The notes under the pieces were generated by a model. It was not told where the DNA came from. It saw nothing but the letters and a program-made list of their open reading frames with translations, and searched no databases. A stretch of 64,000 nucleotides of DNA from Macrolepiota albuminosa (lineage: Eukaryota; Basidiomycota; Agaricomycetes; Agaricales; Agaricaceae): contig JAMWFC010000113.1 in the NCBI GenBank assembly GCA_027475525.1, positions 3,274,612-3,338,611 on the forward strand, read 5' to 3'. The translations under genes and the position numbers were made by a program. Shown one piece after another: positions 47,304 to 56,862 of the stretch (positions within the stretch are counted from its first letter, which is position 1; each line of letters starts with the position of its first letter).

Positions 47304-47873
47304 CTTCCACACATACTGCTTCCCATCTGACCCAACCTGTTAATCTTTGTCTCATCTGTCCACAACACCCTTTTCCAGTCCTCTATAGTCCAGTTCTGAT
47401 GCTTCTGAGCCTATTTAAGCTGTAGTTGTCAATATTTAGCTTTGAGCATAGGAACTTTTCTCTTGGTAGCAGACCAATACCCCTCCTCCTTCAACACATT
47501 CCAGATAGTCTTGGAAGAGACAGGGTTGGAAATGATGTTGTTGATAAAATTATTGGCCTAGACAGCTGTATCAAGTCTCCCAGTTGAGATTTGTTGAACA
47601 ATAGCCTGTTTATTACATGGAGTAAGCTTAGCAGGATGGCCTCCATATCAAGTCTCCCAGTTGAGATTTGTTGAACAATAGCCTGTTTATTACATGGAGT
47701 AAGCTTAGCAGGATGGCCTCCAAGATGGTTTTTCTTGTCCATCTCCAACTCTCTACCAATCCTCCTAGTAGTAGACTTCCCTAGACCAGTTTGAGCCCCA
47801 ATCTGACCAGAGAATACCCTTGAGCAAGAAGAGAAACAACAGTAGAGTGTTGTGCAGAAGGAATAGGTTTCAT
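47304..47873 (-). pseudogene. Tc1 transposase, N-terminal part (HTH and first Asp)
   Basis: It starts at ATG 47873 (MKPIPSAQHSTVVSLLAQGY). A helix-turn-helix region follows (QTGLGKSTTRRIGRE), then NPVSSKTIWNVLKEEGYW and WTDETKINRLGQMGS near 47345, whose Asp is the first catalytic residue. The frame breaks at duplication R. It ends where Gypsy-2 entered and continues at 35463. Confidence 0.88.
47569..47722. repeat. 77-bp tandem duplication R
   Basis: Copies 47569-47645 and 47646-47722 lie in the Tc1 transposase DNA-binding region. Confidence 0.98.
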
Positions 47874-48011
47874 GATAGTAGTTGAAGGTCAAGATGTGGT
47901 TCAACCAGCTTGAACTACTCCCAAATATATCTAAACATGGTCACATGACTTTGTTTATATTTTCACATGCAACTTACTCTTTATTTCTGAGTAAAATAGG
48001 GATAAACCTGA

Positions 48012-48233
48012 AAAATTAGAGATGCTCAAACAACTGTCCCAATGAGTGAATATTTTAAAATGGCTATTCCTCCATCAGTTTTGATCTTGATTACATAAAC
48101 CTACATTCATTCTGTAGCTACAATGCCATAGTATTTTACATGATTTAATCAGAATTTTATGTACTTCCCATTCTTCATGCCAATGTTATCTTTCAAAAAG
48201 TATGAAACATTGGGACAGTTTTTTGAGCCACTG
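48012..48233. repeat. Tc1 right terminal inverted repeat
   Basis: Partner of 34716-34937 with few differences. It also carries the border palindrome (48024-48044 against the outer end, one mismatch). Confidence 0.93.
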
Positions 48234-48238
48234 TAGAG

Positions 48239-48348
48239 CCCTAACCGAACGAAGTGAGGTTAGGGTAGAGGCTTAGTTGGGGGGGGGTTGGGGGCGAAGC
48301 CCCCAATGAGCTACAAAATTTGTGCTGAAGGCACAAATTGTAGCTCAT
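48239..48348. repeat. Cluster of three perfect or near-perfect hairpins
   Basis: CCCTAAC...GTTAGGG (48239-48265), TTGGGGG-CGAAG-CCCCCAA (48288-48306) and an arm of about 19 bp, ATGAGCTAC...GTAGCTCAT (48306-48348). They stand between the Tc1 right end and a Gypsy remnant. The loops contain GAAG in all three. They look like a family of small palindromic inserts. Confidence 0.7.
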
Positions 48349-48352
48349 ATTG

Positions 48353-49776
48353 ATGGAGTGGTAAGTTTTCTCCATCTGAGTCAATGTGGCAGTCTGCCTG
48401 CACATACTCATGAGGCTTATATGCCTCTCCAACTATGTTACTCTCAAAGTAGCAAAACAAGCAGTCTGCTACTTTATTGAGTTTGCTTTTAACGTAAGTG
48501 ATATAGTTGATCCACTGCCACTGACATAGTGACAAGTTCACCTGAGTTTTAAAAAACTCAAGCACCTTGTAGTTGGTGATGATATGGATAGGATATCCCA
48601 TCAGCTTATTCTCCCACTTGAGAAGAGCCTCAAGTATTGCTAGGGTCTCTAGCTTGTGCATAGCATAGTTTTGCTAAGCAGTTGTAAACTTCTTTAACAT
48701 AAACCCTGCTGGGCAGCATGTCTGCCAGCTGCTTTTCTGGCCATACATGACTCCAATGCCTGTTTTTGACATGTCACATATGAGCCAGATGTGCTTATTC
48801 CATCTGGAGTTGATTGGTCAAATGACCAGGGTCTTTGTACAAATCCTTTTGACCATCTCAAAACACTGCTGGTGCAGTGGCTGCTAATTGAATGGTGACC
48901 TGTTCTGTGTCATGGCTATGAGTGGCCTTGTATAGGCAGTAACATCAGGCAGAAAGCTTAATATATAATTGACAAGGCCAACAAAGCATTGGATGTCATT
49001 GTAGTTTTGTGATGTGCACCACTTCCATATGCAATTGAGCTTGTCTTGATCTAGGTGAATACCCTGCTTGTCAATGACATGTCCTAGGCAGCCTACACTT
49101 TGAGCATAGAGCTCACACTTCTTCCATTTTAAGTACAGCTTGTACTTGCATAGTCATCCAAACACAACTCTGAGGTGCTGTTCATGTTCCTCAATGAAAT
49201 CAGAGTAGATGAATATGTCATCTAAGTAGACATGCATAAAGCATCCTATCACGTCATAGAATATAGAGGTCATCAACCTTTAAAAGATAGCTGCATTACA
49301 GTCTCCAATTTGCATAATGTTGCTGATAAACATGCCCATGATTGATACAAACACAGTCTTGGATATGTCTTTGGTGCAGACCTCCTAGCAATTGAGTGAT
49401 AGAAGAAGTTAATCCTCCTGGCATCTTGTCTTATAGCTGCTGTTGGCCTTCAATAGCTGACATATTAGCTTTCTAGACCTTCTCCTCTAGCCCAGCAAGG
49501 TCATAACTCTGACCTCAATCTTGAGTCTTTAGTTGTCCATGGCCCAATACTGATAGCTAAGCATCCTGGCTTTGCTGAGCCATTATGCACTTCATAGGCA
49601 TTGCACTCTTTATTCATGATGCTGTAAAAACAGAGTTACCTATTGTTATCCCTTGTTTGAAATTTGCATAGTGTGGCTGTGCACAAAGCTCAAGAAGCTG
49701 ATACAGTTTTGTCAACAAACTCTATGTCTGACATCAGATGATAGACAATAGATCCTAGCTGGAAGATTCAAAAAAA
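48353..49776 (-). pseudogene. Internally deleted Gypsy-1 relative: leader/gag start joined to RT-RNase H
   Basis: Read on the minus strand it has the Gypsy-1-type primer-binding region and leader (49776-49640). Then comes DNA matching Gypsy-1 up to about 11236, joined near 49380 to RT sequence matching Gypsy-1 from about 15980. RT is followed by RNase H (LICDMSKTG at about 48765-48790, THKLETLAILEALLKW-like stretch at 48661, VADCLFCYFES) and stops at the hairpin cluster. About 4.7 kb of gag/PR/RT is missing. CpG sites are decayed. Its RNase H keeps Asp (GAC, 48773-48775) where Gypsy-1 and Gypsy-2 have Asn. Confidence 0.85.
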
Positions 49777-50010
49777 TTTAATGGAAGTTACAAGTTGTGA
49801 GAGCTTAGTGTTCACACTTCACAGAATCAGACCAGTCTGGTCTATTGACTATGTAGTTAAAACAAGAAAATAAGTTGCTTATTAAGCAGCAAAGTAACTA
49901 AATGTATATACAAAATGATGTAAATTATATTATATTATAATATAATTGCTAACTCTACTAACTACAAATCTATGTGGCCTCAGGCCACATAGCTTCACTA
50001 CACTACACTA
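49777..50010 (-). repeat. Degenerate Gypsy-1-type 5' LTR
   Basis: The minus strand matches the Gypsy-1 LTR along its length (TAGTGTAGTG start, TA-rich middle, GGTCTATTGACTATG core, ACTTGTAACTTCC end), with many transitions. No partner LTR is present on the left. Confidence 0.85.
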
Positions 50011-50875
50011 TTGGTGTACTTAGCCTGTGTGGAGTCCTATCAGCATGAAAAATAAAACTAAATTGTCTAGCAACCAACACTTGTTGGTTTGGTAGAAAGG
50101 CTTTAGAGTCCAGGTTGGTAAAGAATACATAGAAGCACTTCTCACCTAAGGGTAGAACCCCAACAAAGTCATGGAAAATAGCAACCAAAATTTTAGTGAA
50201 TATTGGCTAAGTGCATGAGCCCCACATAGTGTGCATAAAGGCATTTCCTCTGGTGTGGCTCCTGATTTATACTTGATTTATCATACAAAGTGAGTCTCTC
50301 ACATGCCCCTGCTTGTAGAGGTTGACAACTATGTGAATTGTCTACTAGCAATAGTAATACTACCAAAAAAGAAAAGAAGTTTTTGTAAATAGCAAAAAAA
50401 ATTGTCATTACCTTATTATTGGTGATAATAGCAGTAATCTAAGGATTGAGATCTAAGTCATAATAAGCAACACTTGGATAGAGGCTAGTGGAGGTAAAGT
50501 TTAAGCAAAGTGAAATAAATTTCAAATCCAATGCATTATCAACATGTCTCAGGACTAAGTTCACTATCTTATTAATAGGTGTTAAGTGAGAATTCTCATA
50601 CATACTTTCCCGTCTATTTCCATAAGACATGGAGAAACTCAAGGTTACATCTTGATCACATGAACTACAAACATGGAAAATGATCTGAGCAGAACTGAAC
50701 TGACCCCTTCGAAACTTTCTACAACAATGTTTTCCCTTTAAGTAGATGTGGATATAATTTGCTGAAAGGATCTGCTAACAATGATTCTTTGGTAGGCAAA
50801 AGCAATGTTATTCACTTCACTAACGTACTGTCAACCAAAACAGAGGGAAAAAAGTCTTCTTCACCGTTATCATCA
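50011..50875. other. AT-rich spacer, no gene recognised
   Basis: This is the transition from repeat-rich to gene-bearing DNA. Small minus-strand frames here have no motifs. Confidence 0.5.
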
Positions 50876-50962
50876 AGGCTCTACCAGGGTTCGAACCTGG
50901 GTTTCGGGAAATCGTGCCGTAGACATCAAAATCCCGAGTGATAACCACTACACTATAGCGCC
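50876..50962 (-). tRNA. tRNA-Gln (anticodon UUG) with a 15-nt intron
   Basis: On the minus strand the sequence starts GGCGCTATAGTGTAGTGG, typical of eukaryotic tRNA-Gln. The anticodon stem is CGGGA/TCCCG, the loop starts TTTTGA with anticodon TTG at positions 34-36, and a 15-nt intron follows position 37. The T arm is CCAGG-TTCGAAC-CCTGG. The acceptor stem GGCGCTA/TAGAGCC has one mismatch, G4 against A69. The mature length is 72 nt with discriminator U. The mismatch could mark a slightly decayed copy, but both internal promoter boxes are intact. Confidence 0.9.
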
Positions 50963-51242
50963 CCTGCATATTACAGCTGCGTACTTCTATGGAAGGTTAA
51001 ACGACCATGAAAAAAGTCTAGTAATTATACTGTGCACCCAATCGATATATTGTAATCAATGTACGAATTTGCTACCGGTCGAATAATGCATGTTAAGAGG
51101 TATAATGCATCGAAGTGATAGGAAATCCAGCGTCAAAGGTAAAGTCAAAATCGCAATTGAGCCATTGAAAAAATTCACGTCCGTTCAACATCCATGACAA
51201 CCTACTTACCAACCAATCCCTTATATCTCTCGAAGGACCTGC

Positions 51243-52118
51243 TTACATCACCAACCCCAACACCCCCGCAACCACACCGACGATACCACCGATCTTGAGG
51301 CTCATTCCAGCAGCACCGTTACCCTTAGAATCGGTAGAATCGGTGGTGGAAGAGGTGGTAGCAGAATTAGCGCCGGAGCCAGTGGCAGATGGGGAGGCGG
51401 ATGATATGCCTGGCGTTGCGGTAGGATAAGTTGAGCCGGCGGCTTTAATTTCGAATGGCTTAGAGGACACGAATACCTGAGAGGAGAGGCGTAAGTCTCA
51501 ATATCAGGATAGACAGAGGAAGGGAAAGCATAGGGTGCACGAGGCAAGAAATTGGGAGGATAGGGGAGAAGGGAGGGAATGGCAAATGACGAATAAGGAA
51601 AGACGTACATCGGTAGAGTTCAAGGGATTAGCGAACTGGATGGTATAGCCTTGTCCTGGAGGCACGCTGAGCACATTTGCGGTTATGGTTTTTGAGCAAT
51701 CAAAGTTGTTTTGGATGCTAAGAATTGCCAAGGGTGCTGCGAGGACTTTTAAATCCTAAATAGAGTGTTAGTATGAGAAACAAAACATGAGGCACTGAGA
51801 GGAAGGGGCACAAAGAGGAAAAGGGAGCCAAATGCAGGTTATCGCGACACGGATGAGGCAGTAGGAAACAGGGGTTCTCACGCTGTTGGCCACGAGGACG
51901 GTGAAGGTAGGATGGGCGAGAGCCACAGGGTCTTTGCAAGACCATGAGAGTGTGTTGAGGGATTTTGCGACTAGATGTTGGACAAGTCAGCATCTACCAC
52001 TTTTCCAAGCACGAGAATCCGTACCCCACCAGACATCAGCACCCGGCGAAAAAATCTCCCAGTCAGCTGCAGCGGAGGCAGCAACGGCAGCAACGGCAGC
52101 AAGGCGAGTGAACTTCAT
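51243..52118 (-). CDS. Secreted GPI-anchored protein with KRE9/KNH1-like N-terminal domain
   Basis: Exons on the minus strand are 52118-52025, 51970-51882, 51755-51609 and 51476-51243, separated by GT-AG introns of 54, 126 and 132 nt. Phases agree and give 187 residues. An Ala/Val-rich signal peptide (MKFTRLAAVAAVAA...) is followed by a compact beta-rich domain with the family pattern WWVAKSLNTLSWSC, FTVLVANS, GQGYTIQFANPLNSTDV and SSKPFEI. A Ser/Thr-rich stretch comes next, then a Gly/Ala site and a hydrophobic end (IGGIVGVVAGVLGLVM), the mark of GPI attachment. Such proteins sit in the plasma membrane or wall. Yeast relatives affect beta-1,6-glucan, but the role in mushrooms is not established. 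Confidence 0.9.
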
Positions 52119-52801
52119 GTCGAATTGGTAAAGGAATGTGGGAGTACCAGAACAAGGGAGGGTCAATGCTTCCCGTGTGCTACGTACACGGTTCAGAAGA
52201 ATGCTTCGGAGTTTAAAATCCTCGCCGCCCGAACATCCAGCTGTTTGCCTCTGTCATATAGTCACCCTTTTTAGGGTACAACGCTGGCGCCGTCCAGTCT
52301 ACATATGTTTCACACATACGATTGAGTCCTCTGCGTCTCGAATTAACCTTGGGCTACAACAATTGTGAATTCCAGGTATTCAGTATTCAACTTCAATACT
52401 TCAATACTTCGGCTGGCGGAATTGATCCGCATTCTTGGAAAAGAAGTAATGTTGTGCGTATATTTCGCCAAGAAATCTCCGAACTCCTGCAGGATTGCCA
52501 GGTGATCTGTACGTTTCAAAGTTTCCGATGCTCCGCGGTGCTTGCCAAGTTGATCAGAGCCTTTTTTGCGACAGTTGCACATGTGACGACGTAATAATAG
52601 ATCTGTATTGGACCACATGTCTCCGTAACTTTCTACAAACAATTATCTAGCTTTCGGGCAGAAACCGGGTATATGATCCACGCATGAAGGCCAGGAGGTT
52701 AGCATTTCTCACTCTCTGTCATGTGGCGGTCAGCAAGTGCATTTTTAATGCAGTGCTAAGCGTACCACAATTCAGAATTTGCTCACAGCTGTAGCCGCCA
52801 T
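52119..52801. other. Intergenic region, promoter side of the wall-protein gene
   Basis: No coding motif was seen. The two neighbouring genes point the same way, so this should hold the wall-protein promoter and the terminator of the DUF6534 gene. Confidence 0.5.
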
Positions 52802-54737
52802 CTATGTTCGTGAAAGAGGATTCAGGCGTGCTTTGTCTGTGTTCCCAAGCCCAAGGTCAGGTTTGAGGCTGCTCCCACTTTCTTTCAGTTCGATATTCGT
52901 GGTAGGCAGATCAGGTTCCGATATATCGCTGGAGGGGCCTGCGATAAAAATATTCCTGGGGATGGAAGTGTGAGGGAGAGCATTGAGTCTTTCCAAATGT
53001 GCATCTCTGCTATTTAGCGATGCAAGGAGGCAATTGACGAACACTAGTCCATAAAAAAAAATTGAGCAGTCACTGAAGGATGTAAGATTGACTACTTACA
53101 GTTGCTAACTGGGAAATAGAAGGCTACATATAGAAAATTTCTGGACCAGATGGCAAAGCAGATGAGGCAGGCTAGATTACAAAAACTGACAAGTCATCCG
53201 CTATGAATAGAGTTCATGTTTTCAGAAGTCCCAGTAACGAAATACCTTGTAAGGAGAGCTGGTTAAATTCGTTGTCAATGCGCGATAGCGATTTGAGATT
53301 AGGACATAACACACCTGTATTTATGGTGTACATCATAAGCACCCTCACAAGCGAGTCAGTTCTTAAAACGAGGTCGTGATCAACTGAAAGGATAAATGGA
53401 AGACTACGAAAATCTACCTTTTAAACCCAGTACGCGCTTTCCATAGATTAATGCATAGGAAGGTTGCAATGAGTACATCAGCTAATACGCCAGTTCCAAG
53501 CGCTGTGTAGATCAAGTACTGTTGGGATGTATGAAAGGAGATTCAGTGCTTGGATTTGTTAGACCTACTGATATTTTTGAAAACTCTGGAGTTGTTAGCT
53601 TTCTTATGAACCTATGATTGAACAGGATATACAAGCATTATCCAGGTCACTAGTAACTGGCAGCACATACACATATGTAGGGAATGCTTGATAGTGAGAG
53701 TAGCTTAGTCGGTCTTAGGTACACAGAGAAAAAGACTTGCATTACTTACCAAAACTAAACACTGGAAGTGGCGCAGTTATTGGTCAGACTGGTTCGACAG
53801 TTAAGTTTTAGAGTAACCATCCATACCAAAGGCAAGAATAGATAATAGAGCCTTCATCTCGTTAGTTTGTCGTGAGCGACATTAAGGCTTGGAACTTACA
53901 ATACAAGCAATGAGTACTTTATTCTTCCGAGAAACTATGTCGGGCACCCATCACGGAAAAGCCTTGATAATAAAGGTGCGTTGCTTACGGAGCCAGACAC
54001 GGCGCCCAAAAAACCTATAAATCAATGATATCAAATTTTACCTTTTTAAGTTTGGACACTCGGCGCACCATCTAACTATTATCTCGCTGATAATCTACGG
54101 AAGGTTGAGTGAGTTGTCAGCTTCCTTTTTCGACATTAACTCATCATTTACCGCGACATAAATTTGTCCCTGCCAAGCCGAATGGTAAGGACAACTCCAT
54201 AAATATTGCAAATGGTACGCACAAGGACACTCCTGAGACATTCAGGTTGGTTAGAATCAAGGAGCTACTAGAAACTGGAACCGATGACTTACCAAGCTAT
54301 TGAAATCAGAGCAAAGTAGTTCCCAAAGTTGTTAATCATGTAACGGTACATGGCATGAGCTACAAGTGCCAGATGTAGGGTCTCCAACATCCTGATACAT
54401 CAGTCTTAAACTGAGAAGAGTACTTAAGAAGAGTAATTTTCATACCAAAGGAGCGATACCTGACAAAATAATGACAGATTCAAGTAATACAGGGTGGCGG
54501 AGGAGCTGAACCTACTACTGTCTTTAGAAGTTTTCGATCTCTCCGATTGTTGGTAAGGTATGCGTAGGACTGTACGCAGACCATCCCGTAGAGACTAGAG
54601 AAAAAATGTAATCAGGGGACTTAGTGCCTTGAGTAATTTTCCAAACGCCAAAAGTACATTCCAGTAACAAGTCCACCAACAAGGATGGCTCCGAGGGTAT
54701 TATCGAGGGGAATTGCGGAATGAGAAATGGATGACAT
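52802..54737 (-). CDS. DUF6534-type multi-pass membrane protein, intron-rich
   Basis: Starts at ATG 54737 with ...IPLDNTLGAILVGGLVTGMYFW, the family's first membrane helix. Splicing GT-AG introns joins LYGMVCVQSYAYLTNNRRDR, then VSLLW, then MLETLHLALVAHAMYRYMIN near 54410-54340. RIWIVSRKNKVLIACI lies near 53960-53900, after the middle helices. The last exon (about 53046-52802) starts FVNCLLASLNSRD, the conserved end of the seventh helix, followed by a soluble tail. I did not resolve every exon of 53100-53900. The family is common in Agaricomycetes with unknown, possibly sensory, function. It is not clear whether all exons are intact. Confidence 0.8.
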
Positions 54738-56462
54738 TGTTACCGAGGGCGTAGTTCTAGAGAAGAGATACCGGCATCTGTTGTTCCCTTGCTAGACCTT
54801 TATACCAATGTGTGGGTGATGTTGGAGTGATCATGATATCAGATGATATAATGCTTCAGGATAACAGTGATAAATCTTGGAAACAACCATTTGAGCTGGT
54901 AATGTGCGACTTCTCTAGCACTAGTCTCCAACGGGAATGAGACCCAGTATATTTTATTCAGCATTGACCACAAGAACTCTCTTACTGGATTGAATCTTGT
55001 TCAAAGAAGACGAGTTTCTGGATACATTCTGGTGGATATTTGCTCGGTTACCGCATAAACCGGGGAGGGCCGGCGCGGCCTGTCCCAACTCCGTTAATCT
55101 ATTGCTGTTCTCGGGAAAGGAGTGGAGGGTAGTACAAAAGTTATACTACGATCTAACGCTCGGCTCAGACAGGTAGCGTGCTCACCTAGAGAGTGGTCGT
55201 CGAAGTGGAACTCCCTCTGAGGAGTCTTGCGATCCGCCCTCTAGGTCCTCCACGTGTTGTGACCGCAGCGTGAAGTCACGGTGAGGTCACACGAGAGATG
55301 TAGAGCCTTCACACAATAAAGAACAGGTGTAAGCTCTAATATTGGGAAGAACTGGCTATGGGATACAGAGAGAGCGCTTGTATACCTGTAGCCTAGCAAT
55401 ATATCAAATGAGTCCCGAGCGGGAAGGTATTCGAGGTCTATGGTAAACTAGTCATGGTCGCTACAGTGATCTTCGCAGTTCCGCTTGGTGACATAAAAAC
55501 ATAGTTGTAGTACAGTTACACAAGCTGATAAAGGAAGAACCAGATTACATTGGATAAGCACAAATAAATGCAAATCTGACTATTTACTTAACAGAAGGAA
55601 ATCTCAAGAAAATAAGGTTTGCTTTCAGTTGTCAGAGTGAGGAGTGTTGGACATTGTATGTTCTTACTTGTCACACAGACACTCCTGTACAGGGCCATCA
55701 CTACATTGTCACACTACAATATCACATATTACATTGGCCATTGTCTAGCATAAAAACATATATAAATGGACTGCTAGTAGATAGCACCCCCGGTCTCTTA
55801 TACCTGACTGAGGGTCAGTTACTTATACACTTAGAAGCATAACAGACCACTGACGATAGCGTAGAATTGTTTCTGATTGATACTATTCTTAGGTAATCAC
55901 ACCAAATATGATTCGGATTCTAACAGGCTTATTTCCTTTGGACGCGGGAAACGTCAATACAGTTAGCCCCATCGCTTTCTGTAGCCTTGCACCATCAATG
56001 TTTGTGCCTTCAGTCTACATCTGCAGACTTGAGGATTTGTTTCGCTGCTGAGTTTGCGGCTAACAGCTACTCTGACAGTGATATGCGGGTAAACGCTAAT
56101 ATACAGTAAACCCGGGCTGGCTGTATGATCTATAGAGTTTATCGCGTGACAGTAGGAGTTCATCCTCACAATCGCTGACACCATAGATTCGAGTTCGCTA
56201 ATTTCAGCTACGTTTCGCCTCGACAGAGCGGCTGCATGAATAGATTGTAGATGACTGCATCTTCTGCTGACCCCAATGTTTTTCATGCGAATAAAAATGG
56301 GCAACTCGACCGTATCCTCTTCCATTCTGTGACGGACCATTCAAGCTGACCATTTATAGAACCTGGTTGCAAGTCCGGGTGTTCAGCGCAGCGGGTGGGG
56401 AAGAAACGACTATGGCGGTATTTTTCCTACTAGAAATGCTACTCCAAAAAAAGGTTTGACTT
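54738..56462. other. Intergenic region without supported gene
   Basis: A minus frame of 125 codons (56340-55963) lies next to the Copia insertion but has no recognisable motif. A palindrome TGTGACC...GGTCACA lies at 55258-55291. Confidence 0.4.
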
Positions 56463-56467
56463 CTGCC

Positions 56468-56812
56468 TGTTAGAAACTGTACCAGGACCTAGATAGGATA
56501 ATACAAGATTATTCCCTCAGTTCGTTATAATCGACTGTATTGTTACTATACCTAGATAGGATAATACAAGATTATTCCTGCGGTATAGTCAGTAAGTATG
56601 CTTGTGGTGTATTTAATAGTCTACTCACCCTCAGTTCGTTATAATCGACTGAGGGTGCTATCTACTTATGTCCATGTATATATACTTGAGTGGTGAACAA
56701 TGATTCCATTGTTCACACTGTCGAATGAAGGGTTGAGACAATGCAGGGATTGTAGTGGCTCGGCTGTGGTGGCGTTGTGACAATTGTGATATCTCGATGT
56801 GATATCCCAACA
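56468..56812 (-). repeat. Copia 3' LTR
   Basis: 345 bp. It holds an internal repeat: CCTAGATAGGATAATACAAGA occurs twice about 60 bp apart, and CTCAGTTCGTTATAATCGACT also occurs twice. These are candidate regulatory repeats. Confidence 0.96.
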
Positions 56813-56821
56813 CTCCTCCTC
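56813..56821 (-). other. Copia polypurine tract
   Basis: GAGGAGGAG on the element strand directly abuts the 3' LTR. Confidence 0.75.
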
Positions 56822-56862
56822 ACCACAGAGAGTACTCCTCCTCGCATGGGATCGTGGCGCGT

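Larger units (their letters stand above)
34716..48233 (-). mobile_element. Tc1/mariner (DD34E) DNA transposon interrupted by Gypsy-2
   Basis: Ends CAGTGGCTCAAAAAACTG in inverted orientation, flanked by TA at 34714-34715 and 48234-48235. Terminal inverted repeats are about 220 bp each. Without Gypsy-2 (35469-47298 plus one TSD) and the 77-bp duplication the element is about 1.6 kb, a normal Tc1 size. Confidence 0.95.

Noticed and set aside
48239..48265. Telomere-like CCCTAA/TTAGGG
   Set aside because: Each motif occurs once as the two arms of a hairpin, not as an array.
55258..55291. Edge of a solo LTR (TGTGACC...GGTCACA)
   Set aside because: It is only a short palindrome. I found no matching second end with a target duplication.
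55963..56340. 125-codon minus-strand gene next to the Copia element
   Set aside because: No motif, no homologue recognised, and length compatible with chance. Left as spacer.
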